Source: Apostichopus japonicus (lineage: Eukaryota; Echinodermata; Holothuroidea; Aspidochirotida; Stichopodidae). Taken from it: a stretch of 60,000 bases of DNA. The translations under genes and the position numbers were made by a program. The stretch is taken from NCBI RefSeq assembly GCF_037975245.1, contig NC_092568.1, positions 8,631,001 to 8,691,000 of the forward strand, in the 5' to 3' direction. The notes below the pieces were generated by a model, which was not told the DNA's origin, did no database searches, and worked only from the letters and a program-made list of their open reading frames with translations. The stretch's first letter is position 1. Each line of letters opens with the position of its first letter. This document shows, in pieces, positions 12,601-23,521 of the stretch.

Positions 12601-13197
12601 AAGTCTCGTCCATCGACAGAAGGAGAAAACGATTCAGAAGGAAGGAGAGGGAAGGTGAGATGACGTTTCTTGTTTCGAACCAGAGAGAAAAGGTCGCACT
12701 CGCAATATGGATATCTTTTATCCATGAGTGCATTTAATTTGACCGCATAATACTCGCAAGCATTCCCATACTACATAGTTTCAGAAATCATTTGTGTGCT
12801 AAGTGCCATGCATAATGGGGCAGAAAATGCTACACAGAAGCAAAATATGTATATATAGCAGTTTTTATATTACTTTCAGAATTTTTATGTAATAGAAAAT
12901 GTTTGTTAACCCAAAAAGTCCCATTTCTCGAATACAATAGTAGAAAATATTTTCAATGGTTGTTTCTCCATTCATCACTTTTACATGCAGTACAACCACT
13001 GAATTTTACTCATAAATTATTCCCGTAGCCTCACTCTCTCTGTTTCAATTCGAAACAGATCGGCTCACGACTAATCGTCTCGTATGCTTATATCTTATCT
13101 TACAGCACAAGCACAAGCAGCTGCGTTGATGGCTGCCAGGTCGCTGGCTAACATCTCCAACTCCGCCCCTGCCCCTACGGCCCCTTCTGCTAGCTGA
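495..13197 (+). CDS. ARID4: ARID4A/ARID4B-like chromatin protein, 5'-truncated by window
   Basis: Thirteen exons on the + strand: 495-630, 984-1066, 1628-1710, 3197-3391, 4300-4492, 5088-5343, 6378-6544, 8122-8215, 8756-9512, 9807-9869, 10538-12103, 12508-12654 and 13106-13197. All introns are GT-AG, phases agree throughout, and the stop is TGA at 13195-13197. About 1276 codons are visible. Domain order is RBB1NT, ARID/BRIGHT, chromobarrel (Tudor-knot), a long E/K/R-rich region, then the conserved C-terminal coiled coil followed by a basic tail. This is the order of vertebrate ARID4A (RBP1) and ARID4B, nuclear subunits of Sin3-HDAC co-repressor complexes. Vertebrate ARID4A also binds RB through an LxCxE motif, and I find none in these exons. 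The single-gene layout before the vertebrate A/B split is inferred. The first exon starts inside a codon, so the real start lies upstream. Confidence 0.93.
984..1066 (+). CDS. ARID4: ARID4 exon: RBB1NT, second part
   Basis: 83 bp between CAG at 981-983 and GTGAGT at 1067. It reads IVDPSCTKDAPNRTKD and then HIVTRSFKDNK, continuing directly from the WFPAL of the previous exon, and ends with two bases of a Tyr codon. Confidence 0.88.
1628..1710 (+). CDS. ARID4: ARID4 exon: RBB1NT, third part
   Basis: 83 bp between CAG at 1625-1627 and GTGAGT at 1711. It encodes YTVPESSWRSFASKDH and then IYKGDNSSLKS, and ends in phase 1. The intron that follows contains the 42-bp minisatellite. Confidence 0.88.
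1780..3075. repeat. 42-bp minisatellite with 168-bp higher-order period
   Basis: About 30 degenerate copies of a 42-bp unit (core TAATCTACCCTTACACACTGG, then TACCTTACTACATGAATAATG) fill this ARID4 intron. A variant unit with GGGTTATTATTACGTGAAAC recurs at about 2144, 2312, 2480 and 2648, exactly 168 bp (four units) apart, so blocks of four were amplified together. Because 42 is divisible by 3, long open frames run through the array on both strands (minus 1656-2837, plus 1947-2552). I read these as by-products, not genes. Confidence 0.93.
3197..3391 (+). CDS. ARID4: ARID4 exon: end of RBB1NT, start of ARID
   Basis: 195 bp from CAG at 3194-3196 to GTAAGA at 3392. It encodes AVEKAVLYIETGQLPSTWDF, an acidic serine-rich linker (ESSDESSDDEYDE) and WLASLHKFMEER, the first helix of the ARID domain. 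It ends in phase 1. Confidence 0.92.
4300..4492 (+). CDS. ARID4: ARID4 exon: core of the ARID/BRIGHT DNA-binding domain
   Basis: 193 bp with acceptor CAG at 4297-4299 and donor GTAGGT at 4493. The translation contains [34 protein letters not shown] and GIPIHNTPQSYNIKAAYNK, closely following the ARID consensus (the PP-x-LG turn, LxxLYxLV, GGW and the final SYxxKxAYxK helix). ARID domains bind AT-rich or nonspecific DNA. This is the strongest diagnostic exon of the gene. Confidence 0.96.
5088..5343 (+). CDS. ARID4: ARID4 exon: end of ARID plus KEPE-rich linker
   Basis: 256 bp from CAG at 5085-5087 to GTGATT at 5344, ending on a codon boundary. It starts YLFAFEDHNRKL (last ARID helix) and passes into a low-complexity K-K-E-P-E tandem stretch. 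The donor is weak apart from GT, but the phase fits the next exon. Confidence 0.88.
6378..6544 (+). CDS. ARID4: ARID4 exon: acidic linker
   Basis: 167 bp after TTTCAG (6372-6377), ending GACAG before GTTTGT at 6545. It encodes TRRKTDVTEQEKEAEEDEED and a Lys/Ala-rich tail. No domain is recognised. Phase (0 in, 2 out) links the flanking exons. Confidence 0.8.
7600..7668 (-). mobile_element. tRNA-derived SINE head or tRNA-like relic
   Basis: Read on the minus strand, this begins GGGAGTGTTATCTCAGTGG and continues GTTAACGCCGG, resembling a pol III A box. About 30 bp later comes GAGTTCGAGTC, matching the B box (GGTTCGANTCC class). The spacing fits a tRNA-like promoter. It lies in the ARID4 intron 6545-8121. 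A bona fide tRNA is less likely because I cannot form a convincing full cloverleaf by eye. Confidence 0.6.
8122..8215 (+). CDS. ARID4: ARID4 exon: start of chromobarrel domain
   Basis: 94 bp from TAG at 8119-8121 to GTTTGT at 8216. It encodes FEVGEKVKVQYGRGRTHKVY and then EAK, the first beta strands of a chromobarrel/Tudor-knot domain like those of MRG15, MSL3 and ARID4. It ends on a codon boundary. Confidence 0.92.
8756..9512 (+). CDS. ARID4: ARID4 exon: chromobarrel end plus long ER/K helix
   Basis: 757 bp from CAG at 8753-8755 to GTGAGT at 9513. It first encodes IVDVEGSDKTAKYSVHYLGW and NVRYDEVVSSERI, completing the chromobarrel with aromatic residues that could form the methyl-lysine cage. 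From about 8870 to 9270 it is almost only E, K and R (about 130 residues), a composition typical of a stable single alpha helix. A Ser/Pro/Arg-rich segment (RGRPPSLSPKTSGRPISP) follows, partly AT-hook-like. Phase 1 out. Confidence 0.93.
9807..9869 (+). CDS. ARID4: ARID4 micro-exon (basic)
   Basis: 63 bp from TTCAG (9802-9806) to GTATGT at 9870. It encodes VKHRGRRGSSTSRGKAEEPD. Phase 1 in and 1 out, so the exon can be skipped without a frameshift. It may be alternatively spliced (inference). Confidence 0.75.
10538..12103 (+). CDS. ARID4: ARID4 giant charged exon
   Basis: 1566 bp from CATAG (10533-10537) to GTGAGT at 12104. About 522 residues, very rich in Glu and Lys, with Ser-rich acidic clusters, for example DSGEESDGD at the start. 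No folded domain is evident. The end, CKYNFTV, corresponds to the conserved (K/Y)-x-F segment just before the ARID4 C-terminal coiled coil. Phase 1 in and out. The long minus-strand open frame opposite it is only the complement of GAR codons. Confidence 0.92.
12508..12654 (+). CDS. ARID4: ARID4 exon: conserved C-terminal coiled coil
   Basis: 147 bp from CAG at 12505-12507 to GTGAGA at 12655. It encodes SSPDERIAVIQKQLIELRKI and then YLQLKSEVSSIDRRRKRF, closely matching the C-terminal block of vertebrate ARID4A/B (ERI-x-LQxKLQEIRKxY-x-LKSEVAxIDRRRKRLKKK). This separates ARID4 from other ARID families. Confidence 0.95.
13106..13197 (+). CDS. ARID4: ARID4 last coding exon and stop
   Basis: Begins after TTACAG (13100-13105). 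It encodes an Ala-rich tail (AQAQAAALMAARSLANISNS, then PAP and SAS) and ends TGA at 13195-13197. Phase agrees with the previous donor. Confidence 0.85.
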
Positions 13198-13712
13198 TAT
13201 TACCAGTCCATCTATCGTAAAAGCAGTGAATACCATGATGCCTGGACAGAACAGTTGCCTCCATGTAAGATATTGACGAAGCAGACGTTATTGCAGGAAA
13301 TAGTTCTCTTAATTTTTTTTTTTGGTCATGATTGGTCTATTTCCTGTCCTACTATTTTTCTTTCTTTTTCTCTCTCTTTTTTGGAAATCTATTTATGTAT
13401 TTATTTTTGAAAGGTTACATTTCCCATGTCTGAAATTTGAAAAGTAATGCCTTGGTTTCACATGCTCGCTTATAATGTGCTAATTATGCCCCTTAATGCC
13501 TGTTTCCGGTGCCTTGTCTTACAGGTTTACCTGAGTTCATTTTTTTTTTTTTTTTTGTGGGGTCACTTTACATTTTGCCATCCCTAAGGGTTACGTATAG
13601 CAGATAGCTACTAAGGAAGGGTCTTCTGATGTCACAAAAGATGTGAGTTTGTTTCTTTTTTAACCGAAAAGGTGGGATATTTTGTGAATTAATTGACTAT
13701 TTATATAATAAA
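13198..13712 (+). other. Proximal 3' UTR of ARID4-like gene, candidate poly(A) signal
   Basis: T-rich sequence follows the stop. The first AATAAA is at 13707-13712. Other AATAAA hexamers occur far downstream (about 16970, 18670 and 18750), so a UTR of several kb cannot be excluded. A Pumilio-type TGTAAATA at 17817-17824 would fit a long UTR. Confidence 0.35.
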
Positions 13713-16700
13713 CATCTTATTACTGATGGAAGAGAACATTCCAAAGAACTATTCATGATACGTCATTGGTTTTGGGTGGATTGGATTATCTATTAACGAA
13801 CTTACCTGTCCCTACACAACTGTCAACTCTAATAATGTTTGTCTTGAAAGTTGAGATAACCTTGAATTATCTGTGTCTTCATTCCATTAATTATATTTTC
13901 ACACCTTTTGGTCAAAGTATATAATTGTACATTTGTACAGATGGACATAGCATTTGGTAAGAAACAAGGGAGTCAGTTGCATTGTTGTAATGTAACGTCG
14001 CTTTCCATGCAAATACATTTTTAGCACAGAATGTGTGTGAATTTGAATGTCACAACGGAAGGTTTTAACCTTTGAATATGTCAAACATCAAAATACAGAT
14101 CATACTATTGTACAATTCATAAGATTCGTAACAGCCTAGGCCAACTTTGCATACTTAAACATGTGGCGGAATTATGATCGATGTTAAATGTGAAGGCTGA
14201 TCACGCGAACTTCAAACGAACCGATTTATTCTCTAGAGACAAGTCTTCATCGCAGAGTTTGTTTGGGAAGGTTGCCCTATTGACTTGAGGAATCCTGGTG
14301 GGGGAAAGAAGAATCCAAACCAAGAAAAGAGTACCGACCATGTGGTGGTTACACGTTTGGTATCTGTGTCCAGAACATGTGTGAAAATTCTGATGAAAGC
14401 TTGAATTACTTACCTCCTGTGTAAATTTGTATGAAGAGTAGATCATAAGAAGACTCCAAAATATTGAGAACTTGGTTGGGCAATACAACTCGAGATGGTT
14501 TCTTCGTTGGCCTATTATTTTCTTGGCCGGGGTTAGAGTGAGTGGGGGGGGAGTGGGTGAGAAAAAGTTGGAAGTTTGTCTGGGTTGGTGCATTCGTTGT
14601 GTTAGATCTTTGAAGCCTGCACCTTCCTTTAGAGATCATGATAGCTTACAGACTGCTGTAGTTCAAAATCAACCGGTCTCACACCATCAATTATTGATGT
14701 TTATTATGGTTCCTTAAAGTGTGTTGACCTAATGTCTCAAAAATTGTTGAAGATATCGTAGATGTGAAACTCATTTTCAAATCAGACATCAACACCGTAC
14801 TTAGACCTACCACACTATTCATACCAGAGGTACCTAGCCTAGCCTACATTTGCACATTAGTATTGGGGCTGAAGCTGCCAGTTTCTTTACACTGTCTAAG
14901 ATAATTGATAAAAAGATAATCGGATATCACTTTTTTAGGAGGAGATAAATACTTCATAGGGTCAGTGCAGATGATCTTGTTCGTAAAAAGGAAATGGTTT
15001 TCATAGCAACCAGCTGCCCTAATATAGAAATAAGATACCATGAGTTAATTTAACAACTTAGCAAGAGTGTTGGAATTGAAGCCTTTTCTTGTTTTTAAAA
15101 AAAAAACATCAAAGATATTCATTTGAGAGAGTTCTGCCAAATTCACACAGCAGAAAAGGTTAACGATGACAATGTTCATGTATTCAATTCTTCAGTAATA
15201 TCCTATTTATCCGTAATTATTAATTGAAAATATTCACTGATAGATTAAACTGCATCGTAACAGGTCAAGGAATTTGTTTTTCCGAAACGATTATTCACAT
15301 GAATGTCTACGATTCCCTGACGTCAGTATCCTTGAGGGTCGTTAGTTGGTCTGGTCGTTCTATGTATCTGTCTTCCTGAAAGTGCTTCCTTCAGCCATAT
15401 TGATAATTAATTATTTATTAATTAATGATGGGGGTCATTGTCGGTATTCCCAACACCACCACCTCATCCCACGCCCTTCTGTTAATGGGTATTATAGCTG
15501 TCGATGGATCTGACATGAATTTGTACATTAAACTATAGCTTCACGAGGTTCTCTTCTCTTATAACGGGTCTTAAAGTTTTTGCCGATATTTTACATAATT
15601 CAGTTTTTCGTGGGAAGGTTTGACTATTTAGAAATATAAGTAAGTTTTCAACTTTAATATTCTAAAATGATCGTCTTTCAGCGTAGGATATCAAAGTAAT
15701 TTAAAGCGAGAAGGTGTCTGAATGAATAGATTACTTAGGGCTGGTGGAGAAGTCGGTATCTCAGAGATTCATTCAGCGATCTCTCTTTCTCTAGTAACTG
15801 ACCAGTGTTTTCATAGAAGATTTGATTATTGCTTATGATTATAATAATAAATTCGGTTTTTTCATTTTACTACCGAGAATCACCCTCTGGGGGTTTCTCC
15901 ATTGCTTGGGAAAGTATGTGTATTGAATGGTACTCAGTTTGCACATCTTGGAGATTTTTTGTTTCGTCCTGTTCGACTAGTAGACTTTTTTTCTTGCCAA
16001 GAAATTGAGACACCTAAACTTTTACATTCCATCTCAGTTTTCCCACTATGAATTTTTTAACAAAATTTGTTGCTGTGATTTATTTTCTCAGCTGGTTAAA
16101 AATGTTTCATCAGGGGTATCTCTCTAAGAGTCAGCTGGATCTGTAAAGCTAAAGGAAAAAGTGGTAGTAATTTTGTTAAGACTCTTAAGATGTCAAAGTA
16201 AGGAGGTTGATATTTCTAAGTGCTAAGGACTCACTTGTTATAACAATGTTATGATCACATGGTCTCATTGTAAGGGGCCTGTGGTCAAGAGTGGATCTAG
16301 TTGTTTGGCTTTTATCGTGCCCAGGCTCTCTCTCTGGAGGGGGTGGGGAGGGGGGGACTTAAAGGTGTCTAAGGGCCCCCTCTTGTAGTAGCATTTAGGT
16401 TGGAAAAAATATATTTCATAATATGTAAAACACAAGGAATTCCTGTTGGTAGTGGTAGACATATGATTTGCCGATAGGGAAAAGCAGAAGGGGATGATAG
16501 ATGTTTTTTTATTAATACACTTGATTTGAATTAACCTGCTATTGTTATGCTAATGTTATGCTAATGCTAACCTAATGTTTGAATCCTGTATCAATGGCAA
16601 ACCAAACCTAGTCAATATTTTGTAATCCAGCTGTTGTCAGTTCAGAAAAAACGTGTGCGAAAAAATTGAGAATATTGATATTATTACCCGAGACGATATG

Positions 16701-19149
16701 CATTAGAATATGCTCTCATGTTCAAAATGACAGTCATTTTGTGAAAGATTGTCAAAGAATGTACCTCGAGTAGTTTCCCTTTCAGGTTAAAAAGTATTCC
16801 ATATCTCTTGTTTTTTCTTGGACAAAATGTGTTACCTGGAGGGGCATGTTCAAGGACCCGTGTTACGGAAAGGCAAAACAAACGAGTGCCCCAATCGTTC
16901 TCTCAGGATGGTGTCGAAATGATAATAGTGCTCGTTTACGAGAAATCTACACAAAATTTTAATATGTTAATAAAATAATTATGATTATTTAAGTGGTATC
17001 ATTGTTTCTTTCTTTCTTCTTTTTTGTAACTTTAGAATATTGGATTTCACAAATTTGAAATCTTTGTATGAAACTAGATAAAATTTGCAACATTTCAGGA
17101 TTTGGGTATTATTAAACAGTAAGTGTCGTTCTGTTTCTAATTTTTAGTTATGTGGTGCTTTTCTTGACAGGCATATCCCACAGTTTAGGAAAGAAATGTA
17201 TTATTACAGATTTAATGTGTTGATTTTGGTAAATTTAAAATATCTAATTTCTTACTAAACTCACACAATATATCCCATAATTTTTGCAGCACATGAAGCT
17301 TGACTGTAAGATTCATTTCAAAATAATGAGAGAAAAAAAGTATTTTTCAAATATTTTCAATTTGTGTTGTGGTTATGGTTCATAGTATATTGAAATCGCT
17401 TTTGGGTTAAACTTTTTTTTTGTGTCAAATTGAAAGGAATAATTTATTACTCGCTAATGAATATTCATTTGTTGCATGAAATTGGTGAATTTGAAGAGAA
17501 TGACTCATTTCATCAACTGCAGTCTTTATTTTGAGTAGTAATGCTCACCTATATGGTTCGATAAAAATGTGAGAAATTGGCCAGCAAGAATACCAAAAAG
17601 GTTGCTTTAATATGAAGATTTGTCGATTGCTTAATGCTTGCTTTTCTCTGTGTCGTTGTGTAAGATGAAAAATTCAGAGTCATGAAGTACTCTTTTAACA
17701 GAGGTTGTAAGACTAGAAAACAAACTTTAGATTTTACAACGAATATTTTGTACATCCAAATTTGTACAGTAAATAATGCATTTTTGTCCCCCTCTCCCTT
17801 TCTTTCAGAATTTCTTTGTAAATATTATGTATAGTGCTTTTATTTCAAATTGTGTTATTTCCACGGCAATTCTGCTCATCACTGGAAACGTACAAAGCAT
17901 ATGATTCAGTAAAATTAGTAGAGCTAGGGTAATTTCATTCACATTATGCTAATTAAAGCATACTTTATCCCTTATTGTCATTCTTAAGTTTTTTTTCTAT
18001 TCCTTTTTCTTGTCGAAACTTTCCATTACCAAACTTTAAGGTAAACAGAGGGGAACAGGTGCTCAATAAGTATGTAAGTGAAACGTGAAACAAGATAAGA
18101 ATTATAGTTATGGCTCTTAGAGAGTACAGTAGATTTACAGAACTTTATAAGTTCTCTTAAATTGTGACAATGGGACACATTTTTTATCGGGGGGGGGGGG
18201 GAGGGGGGGTCTTTGAACTAAGTAATAATTTACTGTACCATCCAAAACATTAATTTTACAATCTTTAAATTATTTTGGTATAAGAATTCCCCAACCACTG
18301 TTTCCTATATTCTGAGAAACTGTTGTCATAATTTTAAATATTGACTGGATAGAGGGGTGTAAGGAATAGGTGATACCTCTATACTTATTAGTGAGGTATA
18401 GTTTAAAGTATTAACTTATTGGAGAAACAATTAGCCGTTAAGTTAAAGAAGACCGTGGTAAAATATACACTGCTGTTTATTTGCTACAGTTATGGGGAAA
18501 TATGAACTTTTCTCATTCGCTAAAATGGATGATCTTGGTCTATATAGATTTGCCTTCTTATTCTAATTTTGATGGACAAATTAATTGTGGTGTTGTACAG
18601 AATTCTGTTGTAAAATAATTTTCACGTTTATTCGAAATAATTTGTATGGCGACGTGATTGTGATCAGTAATAAAATCATATTTTGTGTGAATAGTTCTTT
18701 GGTTACTCTGACACGTGTAGATTTTTCTTTACTTGAAAAATAAACCAAAAGATTGAAAAACTGAATAGCTGTGTCAAATTGTTTTGTTTTGTTTTCCTCT
18801 TCTTCTTGTATTTGTTTCACAGTATAAAATAGTGAATGGCCAGTATCTCGGTATTGGAGTGGGGAGGGGGAGACGAGTGGGTGGGATGGAGATGTTAGAA
18901 CATGGGGACTGCATTATTACTAAAACCACTGGTACATTGAAAACTGAGCCCTGAGTGGAAAGAAAATTAAGGGGGAAAAAAATTGGTGAAGTGCTTGGGT
19001 GAAGGTGGATGAAAGTTTTCTGTCATTGTTTGCTTTAAAAGGGTGGAACCATGTAGAGGTATTTGTTTTGTTTGCTTTTTGTATTTCTTGTCAGAGGCAA
19101 AAGGAATCTATATATGGGATAGTGATGGCGTGTGTGTATGTGACACTTG
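13713..19149. other. Distal 3' UTR or intergenic DNA, no gene recognised
   Basis: AT-rich DNA with short open frames only and none that I recognise. It contains homopolymer G runs (about 14540 and 18190-18207) and two consensus minus-strand splice donors (GTAAGT complements at 13804-13805 and 14412-14413) discussed as a finding. No protein domain was seen on either strand. Confidence 0.5.
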
Positions 19150-19625
19150 CTTGTAAACACGGTAACTCAACAAGGTAATGGTGGATTAACTTCATACTTG
19201 GTATGTGGATGTGTCTCATTAAGTACAAGAAGCCTATTGTTTCCTGTAAAGTTCAATGGTTATTTGGTGTCAACAGAGATCAAAATCTTTAACCTTTGTG
19301 AACATGATAACTCAAAGAGTACATCTTTGTTGAACTTCATATTTGGTTTGCAGATTTAGCTTGTTGAGTACAAGAACCCTATTGAGAATGGTGGAGGTCA
19401 AAGGTCATTTGCAGTCAACATTTAAGTGAAAGTCTTGTAAACACGATATCACAAGAAGTACATCTTTCTTGAACTTCATACTTAGTATGTAGATCCAGCT
19501 TGGTGAGTGCAACAATCCTATTGACACTGGTAGAGGTCAAGGGTCACATGAGGTGTCAAAAGGCATCAAAGTCGGAAAAACTTTTAAACGTGACAACTCC
19601 AAAGTTAAAGCCTTTGGGTTCTCCA
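19150..19625. repeat. About 144-bp degenerate tandem repeat, 3-4 units
   Basis: A phrase like CTTGTAAACACGATAACTCA recurs at 19150, 19294, 19434 and 19581. Each of the first three is followed by ...CATCTTTGTTGAACTTCATA, CTTGGTATGTGGAT, GAGTACAAGAACCCTATTG and GAGGTCAAAGGTCA. Spacing is 144, 140 and 147 bp; the last unit is truncated. Copies are diverged, so it is an old local array or a multi-unit dispersed repeat. Confidence 0.8.
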
Positions 19626-21929
19626 ATTGAATTCTCCAATGCTATTATTTTCTTTTGGTGAGCATAGTTTGGTCAAATTCAGTTCAGTTTAGCTATGTGA
19701 AGGGGATCAATAGGTCTTCAACGAAACATACTTGGCATCCAGGTAATGAAATCTACTTCAGAGTTCATACTTTGCTTTAAACCTGCACTTAAACCTCCTA
19801 TCAGTTTTCACCCTCTGAGCCTGAAAGGGGTCAACAGGTTATCTGAAATGAGCACAAACTGGCTCAAGGAGTCAACAGGTGAAAACTTGGCCGTTTTCTA
19901 AAAAAATATTTCACAGTTTATAAACAATGTCATGTAACTCTCAACAACTATTAAAGGGATTTGCTATCTCAAAATTGATAAAATGTGTCTATATTTCACA
20001 TAGGAAGACTGTTCATTCTGGGTATTGAAGCATTTTGGTTTAAAATTCGATTCGGTAAAATCCTTATGAGTGAATGACATGGTTGATGCCCACAAGGGAT
20101 TGCTACAAATTGTCTCTGGTTCTCACTTAATTCTTGGAAAAAATTTAACTCACTTGCTCTACATTAGTGAGATAGTTGTTTTGAATTTTGAGCAAATTAT
20201 TGCAAGGATTCACAAAACTAACTGGCCTTCCGGTAAATTTGTATAATAATAATTTACTGTACCATCAAAGTGAATGATTTTCAGGAGGTTTTGAAATATC
20301 TACTTCATGTTAATGTAAGGAACAATCATGTTGTTCATCTGTATGGTCGAAGAGGCTACCTTTACAAACACAGCCAACTACACGTAAACAAACATTTATA
20401 CCCATAATGCTTTGCGAGGTTATGTTCTATACCGTAAAATTTGTTTACATCAGAGACGGTTCAGCACTCATTTGAACCACCCGTTAAAAAGGCTCATATA
20501 TATTGAAAACTTATATTGATAACGTTCGGCAAAAATATTAATTTTAGTATGTTGTAGACCGTTTTGAAAAAGGCACTGCTGACAATCCAGGTTGCACTAT
20601 TTCGGTTCCATTTTTTTTTTCCATTTTGAGAATTGGGGTTTATAGAAGCCCATCAATTAAAGTGGCTGGCCTGCTTAGTCTAACGCACAGACCGTGTTGA
20701 CATGTGACTATAGTATCTGATGACGCAGTTGTTACATGATGTTTTATAATATGCCTAAATAGATTACTAGTATATACCTAAGATTAACTAACAAACTTAC
20801 ATCAACTCTTTTTGTCTAGAAATAAAGGGTGGCCATTAATTAGTGCAATGACGTAATCAACTAATCTTAATTGACCGAAGTTTGACTGCTGACCACAAGT
20901 ATTTGAGTTATTCAAGCCTAGTTTCTCGTGCTTCTTTAAATATCGTGAGATTGTTGGTAAATGTACCATTGCATTACGTAATAGTGTTGGCGGCTTGAGT
21001 TAATCGTTAGCCAACACCCAGACTCTAGGGTGGTTTCAAAGTTCAGATGTTTTAAATATTTGAACCGAATAGTCACAGTTAAATACTGTCTGTAGTAAAT
21101 CAACATTGTTCAGGATTGTAGGAGAGGCACTGGTCCAACGTTTTTTCTCGAAATATCGCAAGTTGACAAGGAACATTTTAGGTAAAATATTTCAATTAAT
21201 TTAACCTTTTTTTAAATTTATTTTAGTGTCGAGGTTGTGTAGCTCATCAAACTTACATAAACTAAAAAATAATAATAGTAAAATTCAGATTTGGATTAGA
21301 TTTCTAAAGGAGTACAATGTTCAAATGGATTCCAATTATACAAAGAATTTTACGTTTTCAATAGTTGAGAGACCATAATATAACAAAATTACCTTAAAAG
21401 GATCAATGACTAAAAAGGAAACAGAAAACCTGAAAGCGAAATGTTTCCTATAGTTTCTCAGTTAATAAAGGCAACACTTGTAACGGTAGGCATTACTGTA
21501 TATGTATTCTGTATAATGTGTAAACAATATGGAAACTTAAAACGAATGGAGTTAAAGGAATGCAACATTGTATACTATAACGTAGTACTAAACATTAACT
21601 AGGCTATATACGTTGTCATATGTGTTCATTAAATGGAATGATAGGCCCAGTTTATTGTATTAAAATTATATATTTCATAAATGATGATTTTAACCAAGCA
21701 CCTAAATACCCAATTAAATTCACCATCATATATACATATAACTTCTTGAGATATCGGCATTTGTGCCCTTTTTAGTATCCTAATTGTTGCTATATCTAGA
21801 GGTAATTTATAGCCTAAATATCCCTCAGAATGCACCATTTCCCTCTAACATTCTTCCCAGACGCCTTCATGGGAGTCGCATTTAATGGCCGGAGTGTCAT
21901 CGTTACTTTTTAAATGGTGCGCCGTTTGT

Positions 21930-22055
21930 TCCCTAGTTATGTCGCCGTCGCAAAGAAGTTATGTTGCCCTCGCGAAAACTTAGGATGCCGTCACCAAAAA
22001 GGAATTAGGTTGCCGTCGTAACTAATATGCTGCCGTCGCAACTAATTCCGTTGCC
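21930..22055. repeat. Degenerate GCCGTCGC-type short repeat
   Basis: Five imperfect copies of a phrase like TTATGTTGCCGTCGCAACTA, spaced roughly 20-26 bp, form a GC-richer island (five of five contain GCC or GCCGTC) inside AT-rich DNA. Confidence 0.6.
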
Positions 22056-22914
22056 CAATTTCTTTTTCCCACCCCAACCCCATCCCCTCACTGGTGTCGA
22101 TTTGGGCAGCCATAATATTAAAATGAGATATAAATGTAACATATTACATATTATGACTTTGATCACCATAAGTTTGTGAAGCATCGTGGAAACTCGTATA
22201 GAGGTTCAATCCCTTAGGCAATGCCAGTATTTTCTGGATTTTATTCAGTATTAAGATACCGATCCTTATAGATCATATAAGCTCAAAAATTTGTTGATGG
22301 ACATTTGTAACCAGGAATGTCGGCAAATTTCAGCTACAGTTCAATCCACCGGTGGTGAGTATCATACCATATAAGTTCGTACCATGCGCAACAAGGTATA
22401 CAAATTAAGTATCAGTTACTAATATTGACTCATTTACAAACTATTTACTTTTTGAGAGATAAGATTCACCACTGAGGGGATTAAGTCGAGGGAGATGTCT
22501 CGCTATCTCGTCATTTAAGAATAAAAAAAACCACCTTCCTGACCAACACTACTATTAAAGGTGTCTCCCGTTAGCCTTATACGGGTATATATAAATTTAA
22601 TGTATGGGAATAATGCAGAATCTTCAGGGACTTACTTTGACAAACGTTGGTGACTTTTAAGTTAACACAATTCACATTGTTTAGCAACAGATGACACATG
22701 CATATGCATGAAATGATTGGCGACGTTAGTAAATTAGGTTAAGTATAACTGTTTAATTAAATTTCAAAAGAGTAAGAATTCTCTTTTAGAGAGTTTACCA
22801 AGATTGATCACTCTTTTCTATACGAGTGAATTTTCACTCTAACTTAGAGCTAAATTAGATAGCATTGTTCTATTTAGAGCTTAATCTGTCAAAGAAAATA
22901 TAGAAATATAAAAT

Positions 22915-22990
22915 AATAATAATAATATTTGATTTTTATATAGCGCTTTATACCAGCGATAGGTCTCAAAGCGCTTTACAGACGTTATAT
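22915..22990. repeat. AGCGCTTTA-type dispersed repeat fragment
   Basis: An (AAT)n stretch is followed by TTTTTATATAGCGCTTTATA and then, about 25 bp on, CAAAGCGCTTTACA. The paired GCGCTTTA phrases resemble a short dispersed repeat tail I associate with many marine invertebrate genomes. Family assignment is uncertain. Confidence 0.45.
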
Positions 22991-23518
22991 TCACTTTTAG
23001 GCTGCAGTGAAATTAGCTCCTCAAACGTGTTATCACCTGGACACATTCGTAAAGAGAAATTGTCGCTGTTTGGAATTAACATTGTGTACATAACATTGAT
23101 AAAAAAAAATCCAGTACGCTAATCAGATTTTTCAGTCTGTAACCATCATCTGCACAGAGAAGTCACTATTTTGATCAAGTGTCTGCAGTTCGTAGTTTTA
23201 TTGCTTTCATAACGTTTCTCGATAATATAGAGGTAAATCTGCCAAAACGCTGGTGTAGATTTGCTTGTGTTTTATAACGGTTGCCTTTAACGCCTCCAAG
23301 ATTACATGACTATTTACCATAGAAGGAGAAGCAGGAAATGAACGTAATTATTAACTAGAAAATATTTGGTCATGAAAATCAAAACAACATCAATATCCAT
23401 GAGCATCGCATGTAGCAATATCCTCTTGAGTCACCGTTCAGTTCAATATGACTTTGTTTCATCATTTGATGACATTCGAAATGAAATCTTCTGAAAGTGC
23501 GCACATTTTCTTCCTCTT

Positions 23519-23520
23519 AG
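23519..23520 (+). promoter_or_regulatory. Splice acceptor before first coding exon of SLCO gene 1
   Basis: A pyrimidine tract (TTTTCTTCCTCTTAG) ends at 23520, one base before ATG at 23522. This implies a 5'-UTR exon further upstream, as in many SLCO genes. The second SLCO gene has the same arrangement. Confidence 0.7.
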
Positions 23521-23521
23521 A

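Larger units (their letters stand above)
19626..23520. other. Intergenic DNA upstream of the first SLCO gene
   Basis: No coding sequence was recognised. It should hold the promoter and a 5'-UTR exon of the SLCO gene, because the first coding exon begins at a splice acceptor, but I cannot place them. It includes two small repeats listed separately (21930-22055 and 22915-22990). Confidence 0.5.

Noticed and set aside
14201-14593. 130-codon minus-strand frame with a splice donor inside
   Set aside because: No recognisable domain or conserved motif, and composition like the surrounding noncoding DNA. Only the donor is reported as a weak finding.
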